Counted from the first letter of the stretch, positions 24,789-33,432 are shown. The stretch is 42,521 nucleotides of DNA from Kineosporia sp. R_H_3 (GCF_002198675.1 NZ_MWLL01000186.1:1-42521), one strand, 5' to 3'. Notes: generated by a model from the letters alone, not told the origin. Numbers and translations are program-made.

Positions 24789-24829
24789 CCTGCGCCGAGG
24801 TCCCGACGTGAGGCTGGAGGAGACGACCG

Positions 24830-25783
24830 ATGAGCGATGTCGTGACGTGGCTGCTGGACGCCGACCCGGCCGTCCGGTGGCAGGTGCTCCGAGACCTCAC
24901 GGACGCACCGACCGCCGAGGTGGCCGCGGAGCGGGCACGGGTGGCCGAGACCGGTTGGGGCAAGCGGCTTCTCGACCTGCAGGACGGCGGGCAGTGGGCC
25001 GGCGGGGCATGCTTCCCCGGCAAGGACTGGCGACCGTCGCAGCCGGTCGTGGGCGACCCCGAGGGCCAGCCGTGGACCTCGACGCTGCCGACCCTGCGGC
25101 TGCTGCGCGAGCTCGGCGTCGAGCCGGGCCACCCCGCGGTGCGCGCGGCCGTGGCCGGCGTCCGAGAGCACTGCCGGTGGGAGTACGCCGGTGAGCCGTT
25201 CTTCGCCGGCGAGGTCGAGCCGTGCATCAACGGCGGCACCGTGACGATCGGCGCCTACTTCGGCGAGGACGTCGACGGCATCGTCGCCCGTCTGCTCGGT
25301 GAGCAGCTCGAGGACGGCGGCTGGAACTGCGAGGCGGAGAACGGCTCCGTCAGGTCGTCCTTCCACTCGACGATCTGCGTGCTCGAGGGCCTGCTCGAGT
25401 ACGAGCGCGCGGGCGGCCCCCGTCCGGTCGCGCAGGCACGCCGGCGCGGCGAGGAGTACCTGCTCACGCGCAGGCTCTTCCGCCGCGCGAGCACTGGGGA
25501 GACCGTCGACCCTGACTGGCTGTTGTTCTCGTTCCCCCCGCAGTGGTACTACGACGTCCTGCGAGGCCTCGAGTACTTCCGGGCCGTCGGAGGCACCCCG
25601 GACCCGCGGCTCGCCGACGCGGTGCAGCACGTCCGCGACACGCAGCAGCCCGACGGCACCTGGCTCCTGGAGAACACCCACCCCGGGCTCGTGCACTTCG
25701 AGCTCGAGGAGGGCGACGGGAAGCCCAGCCGCTGGAACACGTTGCGCGCGTTGCGGGTGCTGCGGTGGTACGACGGCCCGTGA
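24830..25783 (+). CDS. Squalene-cyclase/prenyltransferase-like alpha-toroid protein
   Basis: The 317-aa protein is built of repeated helix pairs with QDGGQWAGG, QLEDGGWNCEAENG and QQPDGTWLLENTH, the QW-like repeats of the squalene cyclase and prenyltransferase toroid. It is shorter than real cyclases (600 aa or more) and lacks a visible DXDD acid motif. It is therefore more likely one of the standalone toroid proteins of unknown function than a triterpene cyclase. Two Trp-Tyr rich segments (PPQWYYDVLRG) line the putative cavity. GGAGGAG precedes the ATG. It converges on the TetR gene with 6 nt between stops. Confidence 0.82.
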   Translation: MSDVVTWLLDADPAVRWQVLRDLTDAPTAEVAAERARVAETGWGKRLLDLQDGGQWAGGACFPGKDWRPSQPVVGDPEGQPWTSTLPTLRLLRELGVEPGHPAVRAAVAGVREHCRWEYAGEPFFAGEVEPCINGGTVTIGAYFGEDVDGIVARLLGEQLEDGGWNCEAENGSVRSSFHSTICVLEGLLEYERAGGPRPVAQARRRGEEYLLTRRLFRRASTGETVDPDWLLFSFPPQWYYDVLRGLEYFRAVGGTPDPRLADAVQHVRDTQQPDGTWLLENTHPGLVHFELEEGDGKPSRWNTLRALRVLRWYDGP

Positions 25784-25789
25784 GCGCCG

Positions 25790-26464
25790 CTAGTCGGAAG
25801 CCCTCAGGGGCTCGAGGGCGGCCAGGACGAGATCGAGGCCGAAGACGAACTCCTCCGCCGGGTCGTAGTCGGCAGCGAGAAGCGCCGCGGCGGACTCGTT
25901 GAGGTAGGGGAACTCCTCGGGAGGAAGCTGCGGCAGGTAGACACCCTCGGCCATGTCGGCGAACTCGTCGGCGGTGTCGAAAGGGAGGCTGGCCTCCTGC
26001 AGGGCGAACCCGTAGACGTAGCTGTCGAGCAACCAGTTGGCGTGCGTCGCCATGAGGACCGGGAAGCCGGCCTTCCGCAGGCAGGCGGTGACCGCTTCGC
26101 GGTGGCGGAGGTTGGCGGGCCCCGGTGAGGTCCGCGACTCCATGAGGCCGATCGCCCACGGGTGGCGCGCGAGAACCTGCCGGGCCGACAGCGACCGCCG
26201 TCGCATCGCCGACTGCCAGTCGGTCTCCTCGGGCGGGAGCTCGATCTCCTCGAACACGAGGTCGATCATGGCGTCGAGCAGCTCGTCCTTGCTCGCCACG
26301 TAGTGGTACAGCGACATCGCACCTGCGCCGAGCGCGTCGGCCAGCCGGCGCATGCTCAGCCCGTCGACCCCTTCTCGGTCGGCGATCCGGACCGCCTCGA
26401 CCACCACCCGCTGCTTGCTCAGACCCGCGTCCGACGCGACCTGGCGGCGTCCCTTCACAGGCAC
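25790..26464 (-). CDS. TetR-family transcriptional repressor
   Basis: The 224-aa regulator has the N-terminal helix-turn-helix LSMRRLADALGAGAMSLYHYVASKDELL (split across about 40-67) and a ligand-binding C-terminal domain of the TetR type with NWLLDSYVYGFALQEA. The GTG at 26464 follows GAGGAG by about 7 nt; GTG 26458 is the alternative. It is divergent from a quinone oxidoreductase gene, and three near-identical GTAC-rich boxes fill the space between them. It most likely represses both units and is released by a small hydrophobic compound. Confidence 0.92.
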   Translation of the reverse strand: MPVKGRRQVASDAGLSKQRVVVEAVRIADREGVDGLSMRRLADALGAGAMSLYHYVASKDELLDAMIDLVFEEIELPPEETDWQSAMRRRSLSARQVLARHPWAIGLMESRTSPGPANLRHREAVTACLRKAGFPVLMATHANWLLDSYVYGFALQEASLPFDTADEFADMAEGVYLPQLPPEEFPYLNESAAALLAADYDPAEEFVFGLDLVLAALEPLRASD

Positions 26465-26494
26465 GGGTGGTCTCCTCTCGCTCCCTCCGACGGC

Positions 26495-26547
26495 TTGACA
26501 ATCGTACGGCGTACGTCGATAGTACAGCGTACGTCGTACAGCGTACG
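26495..26547. promoter_or_regulatory. Promoter overlapped by three GTAC operator repeats
   Basis: TTGACA (26495-26500) and GATAGT (26518-26523) with a 17-nt spacer form a plus-strand promoter for the oxidoreductase gene. The 12-nt box GTACRGCGTACG occurs at 26504-26515 (inside the spacer), 26522-26533 and 26536-26547. Each box is itself an inverted GTAC-N3-GTAC pair. This is where the adjacent TetR protein most likely binds. Confidence 0.65.
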
Positions 26548-26583
26548 AACGAGCGTGGATCCACCTGGACATGAGGAGCTCCT

Positions 26584-27624
26584 GTGGGAACCGAACAGCG
26601 ATCCGGCGTCGGAGCACGCCCGGTGCCGGGCGCGGGCCCGGCCGGTGCGGCGACGATGCGGGCCGCCGTCCAGCACCGCTACGGCCCGCCCTCGGTGCTC
26701 TCGTCGTCCGAGGTCGGGGTACCGGCGCCCGGTCGGCGCGACGTGCTCGTCCGGGTGGTCGCGGCCTCGGTGCATCCCGGCGACTACTTCGTGATGACCG
26801 GTGAGCCGTACGTGCTGCGGCTGGCGTTCGGGCTGCGCCGGCCGCGCCACGGCATCCCGGGCAGGGACCTCGCCGGCGTGGTGGCAGCGGTCGGGAGAGC
26901 CGTCACGACTCTGCGCCCCGGCGACGAGGTGTTCGGCTGGAGCACCGCGGGAACGCTCGCGGAGTACGCCTGCGTCCCGGCGGACAACCTGGTGCCCGTG
27001 CCTGCCGACGTGTCGATCGTCGACGCGGCGGCGGTGCCCACGTCAGCCATGACGGCGTTGCAGGCACTGCGTGACGTCGCGGGCCTCCGCCCGGGCCAGA
27101 GGGTGCTCGTCACGGGCGCATCGGGCGGCGTGGGCTCCTTCGCCGTGCAGATCGCCAAGGCGTTCGGCGCCGAGGTGACGGGGGTGTGCAGCACCCGCAA
27201 CGTCGACCTGGTCCGGTCGCTCGGCGCCGACCACGTCGTCGACTACACCAAGACCGACTTCACCCGCACCGAGAACCGCTACGACGTCGTCCTCGACAAC
27301 GTGGAGGCCCAGCCCCTCGCGGCTGTCCGCCGGGTGCTGACCCCCACCGGCACCCTCGTCCCCAACAGCGGACGCGGCGGCCGCTGGCTCGGCCCCCTCG
27401 GTCGGATCGTCAGGGCCCGTGCGCTGTCCGGGTTCACCCGTCAGCGGCTGAAGCCCTTCCTGTCGGTCGAGAAGCGCCAGGACCTGCTCGCCCTGGCCGA
27501 CCTGCTCGCGACCGGGCAGGTCAGACCGGTCATCGACCGCACCTACCCCCTCGCCGAGGCAGCCGAGGCCCTCCGCCGCGTCGGGGCCGGCCACACCCGG
27601 GGGAAGGTCGTCGTCACCGTCTGA
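26584..27624 (+). CDS. NAD(P)-dependent quinone oxidoreductase / zinc-less alcohol dehydrogenase
   Basis: The 346-aa protein belongs to the medium-chain dehydrogenases of the zeta-crystallin type. It has an N-terminal GroES-like fold (VLVRVVAASVHPGDYFVMTG, GRDLAGVVAAVG) and a Rossmann domain with VLVTGASGGVGSFAVQIAKA (about 175-195). Zinc-binding cysteines of classical alcohol dehydrogenases are absent. It probably reduces a quinone, enone or similar electrophile. The GTG at 26584 has AGGAG (26574-26578) in front; an internal ATG (26656) would trim a low-complexity N-terminus. It is under the divergent TetR repressor, with a membrane gene behind it. Confidence 0.92.
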   Translation: MGTEQRSGVGARPVPGAGPAGAATMRAAVQHRYGPPSVLSSSEVGVPAPGRRDVLVRVVAASVHPGDYFVMTGEPYVLRLAFGLRRPRHGIPGRDLAGVVAAVGRAVTTLRPGDEVFGWSTAGTLAEYACVPADNLVPVPADVSIVDAAAVPTSAMTALQALRDVAGLRPGQRVLVTGASGGVGSFAVQIAKAFGAEVTGVCSTRNVDLVRSLGADHVVDYTKTDFTRTENRYDVVLDNVEAQPLAAVRRVLTPTGTLVPNSGRGGRWLGPLGRIVRARALSGFTRQRLKPFLSVEKRQDLLALADLLATGQVRPVIDRTYPLAEAAEALRRVGAGHTRGKVVVTV

Positions 27625-27696
27625 CGACGCCGATCCGCGCGAACACCCAGTACCTGCTCGACACCTGCCATCCGCCCGAGACGAAGGAGTGACGAC

Positions 27697-28404
27697 GTGA
27701 GCACCCAGAGGACAGAACCCACCGCGCCGGAGGACCGACAGGTCCAGGACCGGGGGTTCACCCCGCGGGTCGTCGGCGGCGCCGCGGTCGCCTACGCCGC
27801 GTCGGTGATGGTGCAGATCGCGATGTTCACCGGTGCACCCGACTACGGTGCCTCTCCCGCTGAGGTCCTCGCGTACCACGCCGCGAACCGGGGCGCCGTG
27901 TCCGTCGCCGTGGGCCAGGAGGCCCTGAACCTGTTCCTGCTCCTGCTGTTCGTCACGGGACTGCACGGGCTCGTGCAGCGCCGTGGCGGCGCAGGGGCGG
28001 ACTGGTCGCGGCTCGCGGTGGCAGCCGGGGCGACGCTCTCGGCGGTGTACGTCCTCGTCATGAGCACGCACGTCGCGGTCGTGCTCGCCGCGGACGGCCT
28101 GGCCGCACCGACCCCCGCCCTCGAGGTGCTCTGGCAGCTCCACGCCGCGGCCTACGGGCTCTCGCTGCCCGCCCTCGGGGCGACCTTCGTCGGCGCGGCG
28201 CTGGCCACCCACGTGAGCGGGTTGACGCGGCCGTGGCAGCGGCTGCTCGCCGTCGCGGGCGGCGGCGTCCTCATCGTGGCCGGCACCGGAAGCCTCGCCA
28301 TCGCGGACGGCTCGCCCCTGCTGTTCGTCGGGCTCCCGGGGCTGGCGGCGTGGCTCGTCTGGCTCGTGGTCACCGGTGTTCGCCTCATGCGTGGACGCGG
28401 CTGA
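27697..28404 (+). CDS. Hypothetical six-helix membrane protein
   Basis: The 235-aa protein has about six membrane segments spread over residues 25-230 and a short hydrophilic N-terminus. No family was recognised. GAAGGAG lies 7 nt before the GTG at 27697. It follows the quinone oxidoreductase gene by 72 nt on the same strand and is probably under the same TetR control, which hints at a stress or detoxification context. Confidence 0.78.
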   Translation: MSTQRTEPTAPEDRQVQDRGFTPRVVGGAAVAYAASVMVQIAMFTGAPDYGASPAEVLAYHAANRGAVSVAVGQEALNLFLLLLFVTGLHGLVQRRGGAGADWSRLAVAAGATLSAVYVLVMSTHVAVVLAADGLAAPTPALEVLWQLHAAAYGLSLPALGATFVGAALATHVSGLTRPWQRLLAVAGGGVLIVAGTGSLAIADGSPLLFVGLPGLAAWLVWLVVTGVRLMRGRG

Positions 28405-28613
28405 CGTCGCTCTCGGAAGGTAGGCGCCGGTCGACGCCGTCCAACTGGTCCTGAAGCCACCCTCGACGTCCGTGATCTTCTGCGGCATCGTGGTTCCGGC
28501 CCTGAGATGCGGCCGGTCGCTCACTGCCGACCTCGAACCCGGCGGGGCGGGCGTCCAGCTCTCGGAGCAGCGCTTCGAGCCGAGCCGGCAGGACGACGAC
28601 CGGAGAGGACGCC

Positions 28614-29810
28614 ATGGCCCGCACCCTTGTGGTCTGCTCGGACGGGACGGGCAACTCCCTGCACCGCAGGGCCAGCAACGTCAGCGCCCTCATCGGCCTG
28701 CTGGCCCTGGACCGCGAACGCCAGATCGTCATCTACGACCAGGGCATCGGGACGGGGGCGGACCCGGCCGGTGCCGTCGACCGGCTGCAGACCGCCGCCG
28801 CCCGGGACGCGCTGCTCGTCCAGGGCGCCGCGCCCGGCACGGGGTTCCGCGCCGGCTGGGACCGGCTGCGCGGGCAGGCGACCGGCCACGGTCTGAAGGA
28901 GAACGTCGGCCAGCTGTACCTGGCGCTCGCCGAGCAGTACGCCCCGGGCGACCGGGTGTTCCTGTTCGGCTTCAGCCGCGGCGCGTTCACCGTAAGGGCA
29001 CTCGCCGGGCTGCTGCACCGGTGCGGCCTGCCCCGGCCCGGGGACGACGGCGGTGTGCGGTTCGAGCAGGCCTGGACGGTGTTCCAGCAGATGCGTCCTG
29101 TCGGCGAGGTCGCTGCCCGGATCGAGGCCCTCAAAGGTCTGAACCAGGACTGCCCGGTGCACTTCCTCGGTGTGTGGGACACCGTCAAGTCGCACGGCGG
29201 CCTGCTGCCGGTGAGGCTGCCGCACCTGCGGCACAACCCGGACGTCCGCCACGTCCGGCACGCACTGGCCCTGGACGAGCGCCGGGCCTGGTTCACCCCC
29301 ACCACCTGGGGCGGTCTCGACCTCGACCAGGAGCCGGCCCGGGCGATGTCCCGGCTGGATCCCGCGGTCCGGCAGCGGATCCTCGACCAGGACGTGCTGG
29401 AGGTCTGGTTCCGGGGTGCGCACAGCGACATCGGTGGCGGCGGGGAGCAGCACGCCACCACCGCCCGGATCGCCCTGCGCTGGATGACGAGCGAGGCCGC
29501 AGCGGTCGACGGCGGGCTGGCCCTCAGCCCGTCCGGCGTCGCCCTGCTGGAGGAGGCCGATCCGCCGGGCCCACCCGTCATCCATCCCTCCTGGACACCG
29601 GCCTGGCGAGCGGTCGAGCAGGTGCCCCGCTTGGAGATCGACAACGCCCGGCTGTGGCCGGTCAGGGTTCCCGGATGGGGCAGCACGGGCGTGCGCAAGC
29701 CCGCTCTGTCCCGCCGCGAAGGCGTGGTCCACGTGCACACCACGGCCGCCGACCACCACGCCATCCCCGGCCCGGTGCACCTCTGCGAGACCGGGGTTCC
29801 GCACCTCTGA
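28614..29810 (+). CDS. DUF2235 alpha/beta hydrolase (Tle1-like phospholipase family)
   Basis: The 398-aa hydrolase starts with RTLVVCSDGTGNSLHRR, the DUF2235 hallmark. It has the nucleophile elbow LFGFSRGAFTVRALAG (Ser near residue 121), the acid in HFLGVWDTVKSHGG and the His in WFRGAHSDIGGGG. The family includes type VI secretion phospholipase effectors, but no secretion genes are nearby, there is no signal peptide, and many bacteria carry housekeeping members. GGAGAGGA precedes the ATG. It is the last gene before the tRNA-Ser fragment, so it sits at the edge of the accessory region. Confidence 0.9.
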   Translation: MARTLVVCSDGTGNSLHRRASNVSALIGLLALDRERQIVIYDQGIGTGADPAGAVDRLQTAAARDALLVQGAAPGTGFRAGWDRLRGQATGHGLKENVGQLYLALAEQYAPGDRVFLFGFSRGAFTVRALAGLLHRCGLPRPGDDGGVRFEQAWTVFQQMRPVGEVAARIEALKGLNQDCPVHFLGVWDTVKSHGGLLPVRLPHLRHNPDVRHVRHALALDERRAWFTPTTWGGLDLDQEPARAMSRLDPAVRQRILDQDVLEVWFRGAHSDIGGGGEQHATTARIALRWMTSEAAAVDGGLALSPSGVALLEEADPPGPPVIHPSWTPAWRAVEQVPRLEIDNARLWPVRVPGWGSTGVRKPALSRREGVVHVHTTAADHHAIPGPVHLCETGVPHL

Positions 29811-29927
29811 GCCGTCGTCGACCTGGTCTGCACCGGCCACGGAGTCGTAGCGCTCACCTCGGCCACGGGGCGGCGATCGGTCCCGTAGGTGCAGGTCAAC
29901 GGCATGATTGCCGCGCGGAGGCATCTG

Positions 29928-29989
29928 CGGAGGGCAAGGGATTCGAACCCCTGAGGACGGGTTGGGTACCGCCCTAACGGTTTTCAAGA
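29928..29989 (-). tRNA. 3' fragment of tRNA-Ser(UGA), putative attachment-site scar
   Basis: The minus strand reads from the anticodon loop CTTGAAA through the long variable arm, the T arm GGTTCGAATCC and the acceptor strand GCCCTCC with discriminator G. Upstream of the loop the sequence stops looking like tRNA: the 5' anticodon strand, D arm and acceptor GGAGGGC are missing. Integrases of mobile elements often recombine within tRNA 3' halves and leave such a fragment at the far end. This is a partial gene and cannot be a working tRNA. Confidence 0.8.
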
Positions 29990-30249
29990 TCGAGCCAGAC
30001 GTGCCGATTGACCTGCACAGATGGGCGGGCGAGGAACCTGTCAGCCATGCCGCAGCCAGAAGCCGCGAGGCTCGCCATCGCGACAGGAGATGACGAGGTC
30101 GTCGATCATCGCGACCACCGCCTACAACGCACACACCTGTGAGCGGGACTGCCTGGTGATCCATGGCGGCTGCGTGCGCCTCCAGTCGACGGCTGGGGAC
30201 CCGTCTGACTGCTGAGGAGGTCGCAGTCCGCCCCTGGTCCCGCTGCCCG

Positions 30250-30275
30250 TCACGATGTGATGCGTGAAGTCACGC
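30250..30275. promoter_or_regulatory. Inverted-repeat cluster upstream of the gene at 30325
   Basis: TCAC-GAT-GTGA is followed directly by GCGTGA-AG-TCACGC (30262-30275, perfect). Both share the TCAC/GTGA half-site, suggesting binding of a dimeric regulator before the next gene. Confidence 0.35.
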
Positions 30276-30324
30276 CTTCGTCGTGAGAGCTGTCCGCGGG
30301 GACGGTCCCGACAGAGGAGGAACC

Positions 30325-30789
30325 GTGACCACCACATCCACGACGACCACCACGCCGACATCTGCTACCGCGGCGACCACTGCGCAGGGGTCTGACGCTG
30401 CTCGGCTCCTCGCCCAGCAGTTCATCGACTTCCTCGAGACCGGGGTCGTCGCCGACGGGCTGTTCGCGCCGGACATGTTCACGGACTTCACCCTGCCGTT
30501 GTGGCGGCTCCAGGCAGACACCGCCGATAGCGGGGTCGCGTTGCGGGCGGCAGGCCACCCAATGGTCGGACGCGTACCGCGGCACCGCCTGGACTTCATG
30601 GACGGCGGGTTCGTCCTTGAGGTCGAGGAGCAGTGGGAGACGGGCGACGACGAGTGGTACTGCCGCGAACTGTTCCGCGCAGACGTCGTGGACGGGTCGA
30701 TCCGCGAGCTGGCGGTCTACTGCACCGGGGACTGGCCCTCCGCCCGAGTCGCGGAGCACCGCGCCGCCGTCCGACTCCTGCGTCCCTGA
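30325..30789 (+). CDS. NTF2/SnoaL-like protein with Thr-rich N-terminus
   Basis: The 154-aa protein begins with a run rich in Thr, Pro and Ala (about 1-25), then a helical and strand region that resembles a SnoaL-like NTF2 fold: AARLLAQQFIDFLETGVVAD, GLFAPDMFTDFTLPLWRLQ, DGGFVLEVEEQWETGDDEWY, FRADVVDGSIRELAVYCTGDW. Such proteins are small enzymes or binding proteins with varied ligands. GAGGAGG lies directly before the GTG at 30325. It stands between the tRNA scar and the large helical protein and may be part of the imported DNA. Confidence 0.78.
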   Translation: MTTTSTTTTTPTSATAATTAQGSDAARLLAQQFIDFLETGVVADGLFAPDMFTDFTLPLWRLQADTADSGVALRAAGHPMVGRVPRHRLDFMDGGFVLEVEEQWETGDDEWYCRELFRADVVDGSIRELAVYCTGDWPSARVAEHRAAVRLLRP

Positions 30790-30808
30790 CGAACCCGGAG
30801 CCCGCTCC

Positions 30809-30814
30809 TACGAT
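30809..30814 (+). promoter_or_regulatory. Leaderless promoter -10 box (TACGAT)
   Basis: TACGAT precedes the ATG at 30822 by exactly 7 nt with no ribosome site, supporting that start over the ATG at 30813. Confidence 0.45.
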
Positions 30815-30821
30815 GGTCGCC

Positions 30822-32687
30822 ATGGCGGACCCCGCCGACCCCGTTCACTCCGACAGCGCCGAAGCCGGCAGCCCGGGGCACGGCCCACGTCGCGTGCTTG
30901 TCCGCGGCTTCGAGGCCGCCCGTGCGGACGGCGATGTGGTGGCGATGGCGGAGGCCGCCCGCCGGCTGGCCGGTGACCGCCGGTTCGGGGCGCCAGCCGT
31001 GTCGGCGGGCTACCTCCACGAGACCTATGAGCGGACAGTGGCGTCCGGGCCGCTGCGGCTGCGGGCATTGCTCGCCGTCGAGCTGGCGCGGGTCTGGGGG
31101 TACGCCAACGAGTTCGAGCGCGCGGCGCCGTTCGCCGCGGACGCACTGGAGGTGGCCGAGCGCCTGGGCGACCCGGCCATCCTGGCCGCAGCGTTGGACG
31201 CCGACCTGCTCGGCCGCTGGGGACCGGATGACCTGCCCGACAGGGTCGCCGTGGCGGCCCGGCTCGACGGGCTGGCCGGGCGGCTGACAGACGTCGAGGG
31301 TCGATTGTCGGCCGCCCTGTGGCGACTGACCACCGGACTGGAGATGCTCGACGTGGTTGCCGTCCACCGCCAGCTCCGGGTCCTCGACGATCTCGAACGC
31401 GAGAGCGGCTCGGCCCGGGTGCAGATGTTCTCGGCCTCCCGGCACGGCATGCAAGCGCTGCTCGTCGGGGACGTCGCGGCAGCACACTCTTGCCTGGACA
31501 CGGTCCGTACAGCTGCCCGGGCCAGCGGCGAGCCGGACGGCGAGGCACTCGTCCATGTCCTCGCGTCCGGGATCGCGCGGCAGGAGGCCGACCGTGAGGC
31601 CCTTCGCCGGGAGGCCATCGACTACGAGACGTTCGGGACCACGCAGGGGATCCGCTCGGTGACTGCCGAGGCATGCGTGCTCTGGCTGGAGGCCGGCGAG
31701 CCCGACCGCGCGGCGGAACTCCTCGAGCAGGTGGCGCCCGGTGGTCTGGCACAGGTGCCCCGGGACGTGGACTGGCTGCTCGTCGTCACGTCCGTTGCCG
31801 AGGTCGCTGCCGGCGTCGGCCTGCCGGGCCTGCTGCGCGAGGCCGTGGAGGAGTTGACGCCGTACACCGGCCGGGGCGTCGTCAACGCCGGGGGTGTCGC
31901 GTTCGTCGGCGTCGTGGACCACATCCTCGCGATTGCCTGCGCCGCGCTCGGCCTTGAGAGGGAGGCGGCGCGGCACACCGCCGCGGCGGCCACCGGCTAC
32001 CGGCGGCTCGGGGCCACGTGGTGGTCGCAACGGCTGCAGAAGCGGGACCTGACGACCCACGGGACGTCCAACTCTCCTCCGCCGACGGCCTCCGCGGCCT
32101 CGCCCGACACGATCATGCTGGTCCCCGAGGGGGACGACGTCTGGCTCGTCGGTCCGGCTGACCGAGCCTCGATCGTCAAAGGTGTCAAGGGTTTCCGGTA
32201 CCTAAGGCTGCTCCTGGCCCGCCCCGCGGTCCCACTGACGGCGCCCGCCCTCGTCGCCGCCGTCAACGGGACCAGCGGCAAGGCGATCCTGCAGGACGCG
32301 ATGGGCGAACTGCTCGACCGGCGCGCCCTGACCGAGTACCGACGACGGCTCGGCCAGCTCGACGAGATGCTCGACGACGCACAGCACGCCGGCGACCACC
32401 ACCGCCTGGAACAAATCGCCACCGAACGGGAGTTCCTGCTCGACGAGCTTGCCTCCGCGACAGGCATGGGCGGTCGCGTCCGGCGCTCCGGAGGCGACAA
32501 CGAGCGGGCAAGAGTCGCCGTCCGCAAGGCGATCGCAACAGCCATCGCTCGCATCGCCGACGCCGACGCCGCAACCGGCCGCCTGCTCACCGACACGGTG
32601 CGGACCGGCGCGACCTGCGTCTACAACCCGGATCCGGCGCGCCCGGTGGAATGGATCCTGGACAGCACCTCTGGCACCGCGGGTTGA
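30822..32687 (+). CDS. Large helical-repeat protein, regulator-like, function unknown
   Basis: The 621-aa cytosolic protein has an N-terminal block of helix pairs (about 25-400) that reads like tetratricopeptide repeats: LRALLAVELARVWGYANEFE, AAPFAADALEVAERLGDPAI, DRAAELLEQVAPGG. The C-terminal third (about 430-615) contains YLRLLLARPAVPLTAPALVA, the coiled segment EYRRRLGQLDEMLDDAQHAG and NERARVAVRKAIATAIARI. I know this tail from actinobacterial TPR-containing ATPase or transcriptional regulators. The ATPase and a classical helix-turn-helix are absent here. A scaffold or regulator role is inferred only. Confidence 0.75.
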   Translation: MADPADPVHSDSAEAGSPGHGPRRVLVRGFEAARADGDVVAMAEAARRLAGDRRFGAPAVSAGYLHETYERTVASGPLRLRALLAVELARVWGYANEFERAAPFAADALEVAERLGDPAILAAALDADLLGRWGPDDLPDRVAVAARLDGLAGRLTDVEGRLSAALWRLTTGLEMLDVVAVHRQLRVLDDLERESGSARVQMFSASRHGMQALLVGDVAAAHSCLDTVRTAARASGEPDGEALVHVLASGIARQEADREALRREAIDYETFGTTQGIRSVTAEACVLWLEAGEPDRAAELLEQVAPGGLAQVPRDVDWLLVVTSVAEVAAGVGLPGLLREAVEELTPYTGRGVVNAGGVAFVGVVDHILAIACAALGLEREAARHTAAAATGYRRLGATWWSQRLQKRDLTTHGTSNSPPPTASAASPDTIMLVPEGDDVWLVGPADRASIVKGVKGFRYLRLLLARPAVPLTAPALVAAVNGTSGKAILQDAMGELLDRRALTEYRRRLGQLDEMLDDAQHAGDHHRLEQIATEREFLLDELASATGMGGRVRRSGGDNERARVAVRKAIATAIARIADADAATGRLLTDTVRTGATCVYNPDPARPVEWILDSTSGTAG

Positions 32688-33013
32688 GGGGGATCTACGG
32701 GACACGGCCTCGTGGGCCAGTGGGGATTCAGTGGGTGGTGCCGCTCGCCCCTTTCGTCGCGATGACTTGTTGATCCATCCCGCTCGAGCGGTCGCGGTGG
32801 ATGCCGGGACCAGGGACGACGTAGACATCGGGGCAGATCCCGGTACGGCACCACGACCGGTAGCACGCATACAAGGAGGCGAGGCGCTCTGGTGTGCGGA
32901 ACAGCCTTGCCCGCGGCTTCTCAGACATGCCGGAGCTGTACGCCGCTGTGGCCTTGGCTGCCAGGGGGACGCGTGGCACGATCGCTTGAACTGCTTGACC
33001 GGAGGGATCAGTC
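32688..33013. other. Intergenic stretch without a supported gene
   Basis: These 326 nt contain no convincing gene. A 95-codon frame on the minus strand (32728-33015) includes a Cys/Tyr-rich stretch (SLYACYRSWCRTGIC) but has no ribosome site and overlaps the start of the VOC gene. It could be a remnant of something decayed. Confidence 0.5.
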
Positions 33014-33403
33014 ATGGGTCTTCACGCCGCTGTAGCTACGACCATCCTGCCGACATCCATGCCGGACATGGCGCGGACCTTCTATGGCGAAGTCCTTGGG
33101 TTGACGTTCCGCGGTCTGGACGCCGACGGGAAGCTCCTGTTCGCGTTGGCCGGTGGCTCGACGTTGGCGTTGATCGAGAAACCGGCCGGCTCGCAAGCGG
33201 ACCACACCGCCATTAGCTTCGAGGTCGGTGACATCGGTGAGACCATCCACGAGCTGCAGGCGCGCGGCGTGGTGTTCGACGACTACGATCTTCCCGGCCT
33301 GAAGATGGTTGATCACGTCTGCGTCCTCGGCGCCGAGAAGGCCGCCTGGTTCAAGGATCCCGACGGCAACATCCTGTGCCTCCACGAGCCTCTCAACCGC
33401 TGA
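33014..33403 (+). CDS. VOC-family (glyoxalase/bleomycin-resistance fold) protein
   Basis: The 129-aa single-module vicinal-oxygen-chelate protein has the opening strand AVATTILPTSMPDMARTFYG, the standard EVLGLTFRGLDADGKLLFAL, SFEVGDIGETIHELQARGVV and the closing WFKDPDGNILCLHEP, whose Glu is a likely metal ligand. The His of the first strand (LHAAVATT) is displaced from the usual place. It may isomerise or bind a small metabolite or toxin. GGAGGG precedes the ATG. A hairpin at 33433-33453 probably ends transcription. Confidence 0.9.
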   Translation: MGLHAAVATTILPTSMPDMARTFYGEVLGLTFRGLDADGKLLFALAGGSTLALIEKPAGSQADHTAISFEVGDIGETIHELQARGVVFDDYDLPGLKMVDHVCVLGAEKAAWFKDPDGNILCLHEPLNR

Positions 33404-33432
33404 CTCCACAGGCAAGACACCACCCGGATCCT

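Larger units (their letters stand above)
29811..30324. other. Intergenic region with tRNA scar and operator-like repeats
   Basis: No protein gene is supported in these 514 nt. They hold the tRNA-Ser fragment (29928-29989), about 200 nt with nothing recognisable, and an inverted-repeat cluster (30250-30275) before the next gene. Reading frames that run through the tRNA fragment give the spurious peptide GIRTPEDGLGTA, a known artefact of tRNA-Ser DNA. Confidence 0.7.

Noticed and set aside
24830-25783. Full squalene-hopene cyclase
   Set aside because: Half the usual length and no visible DXDD catalytic motif, so it is annotated only as a toroid-fold protein.
29908-30093. Small frame with GIRTPEDGLGTALTVFKI
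   Set aside because: This peptide is the well-known false translation of tRNA-Ser DNA.
32728-33015. Minus-strand frame with a Cys/Tyr-rich segment
   Set aside because: No ribosome site, no family, and it overlaps the VOC gene start. It may be a remnant but cannot be supported as a gene.
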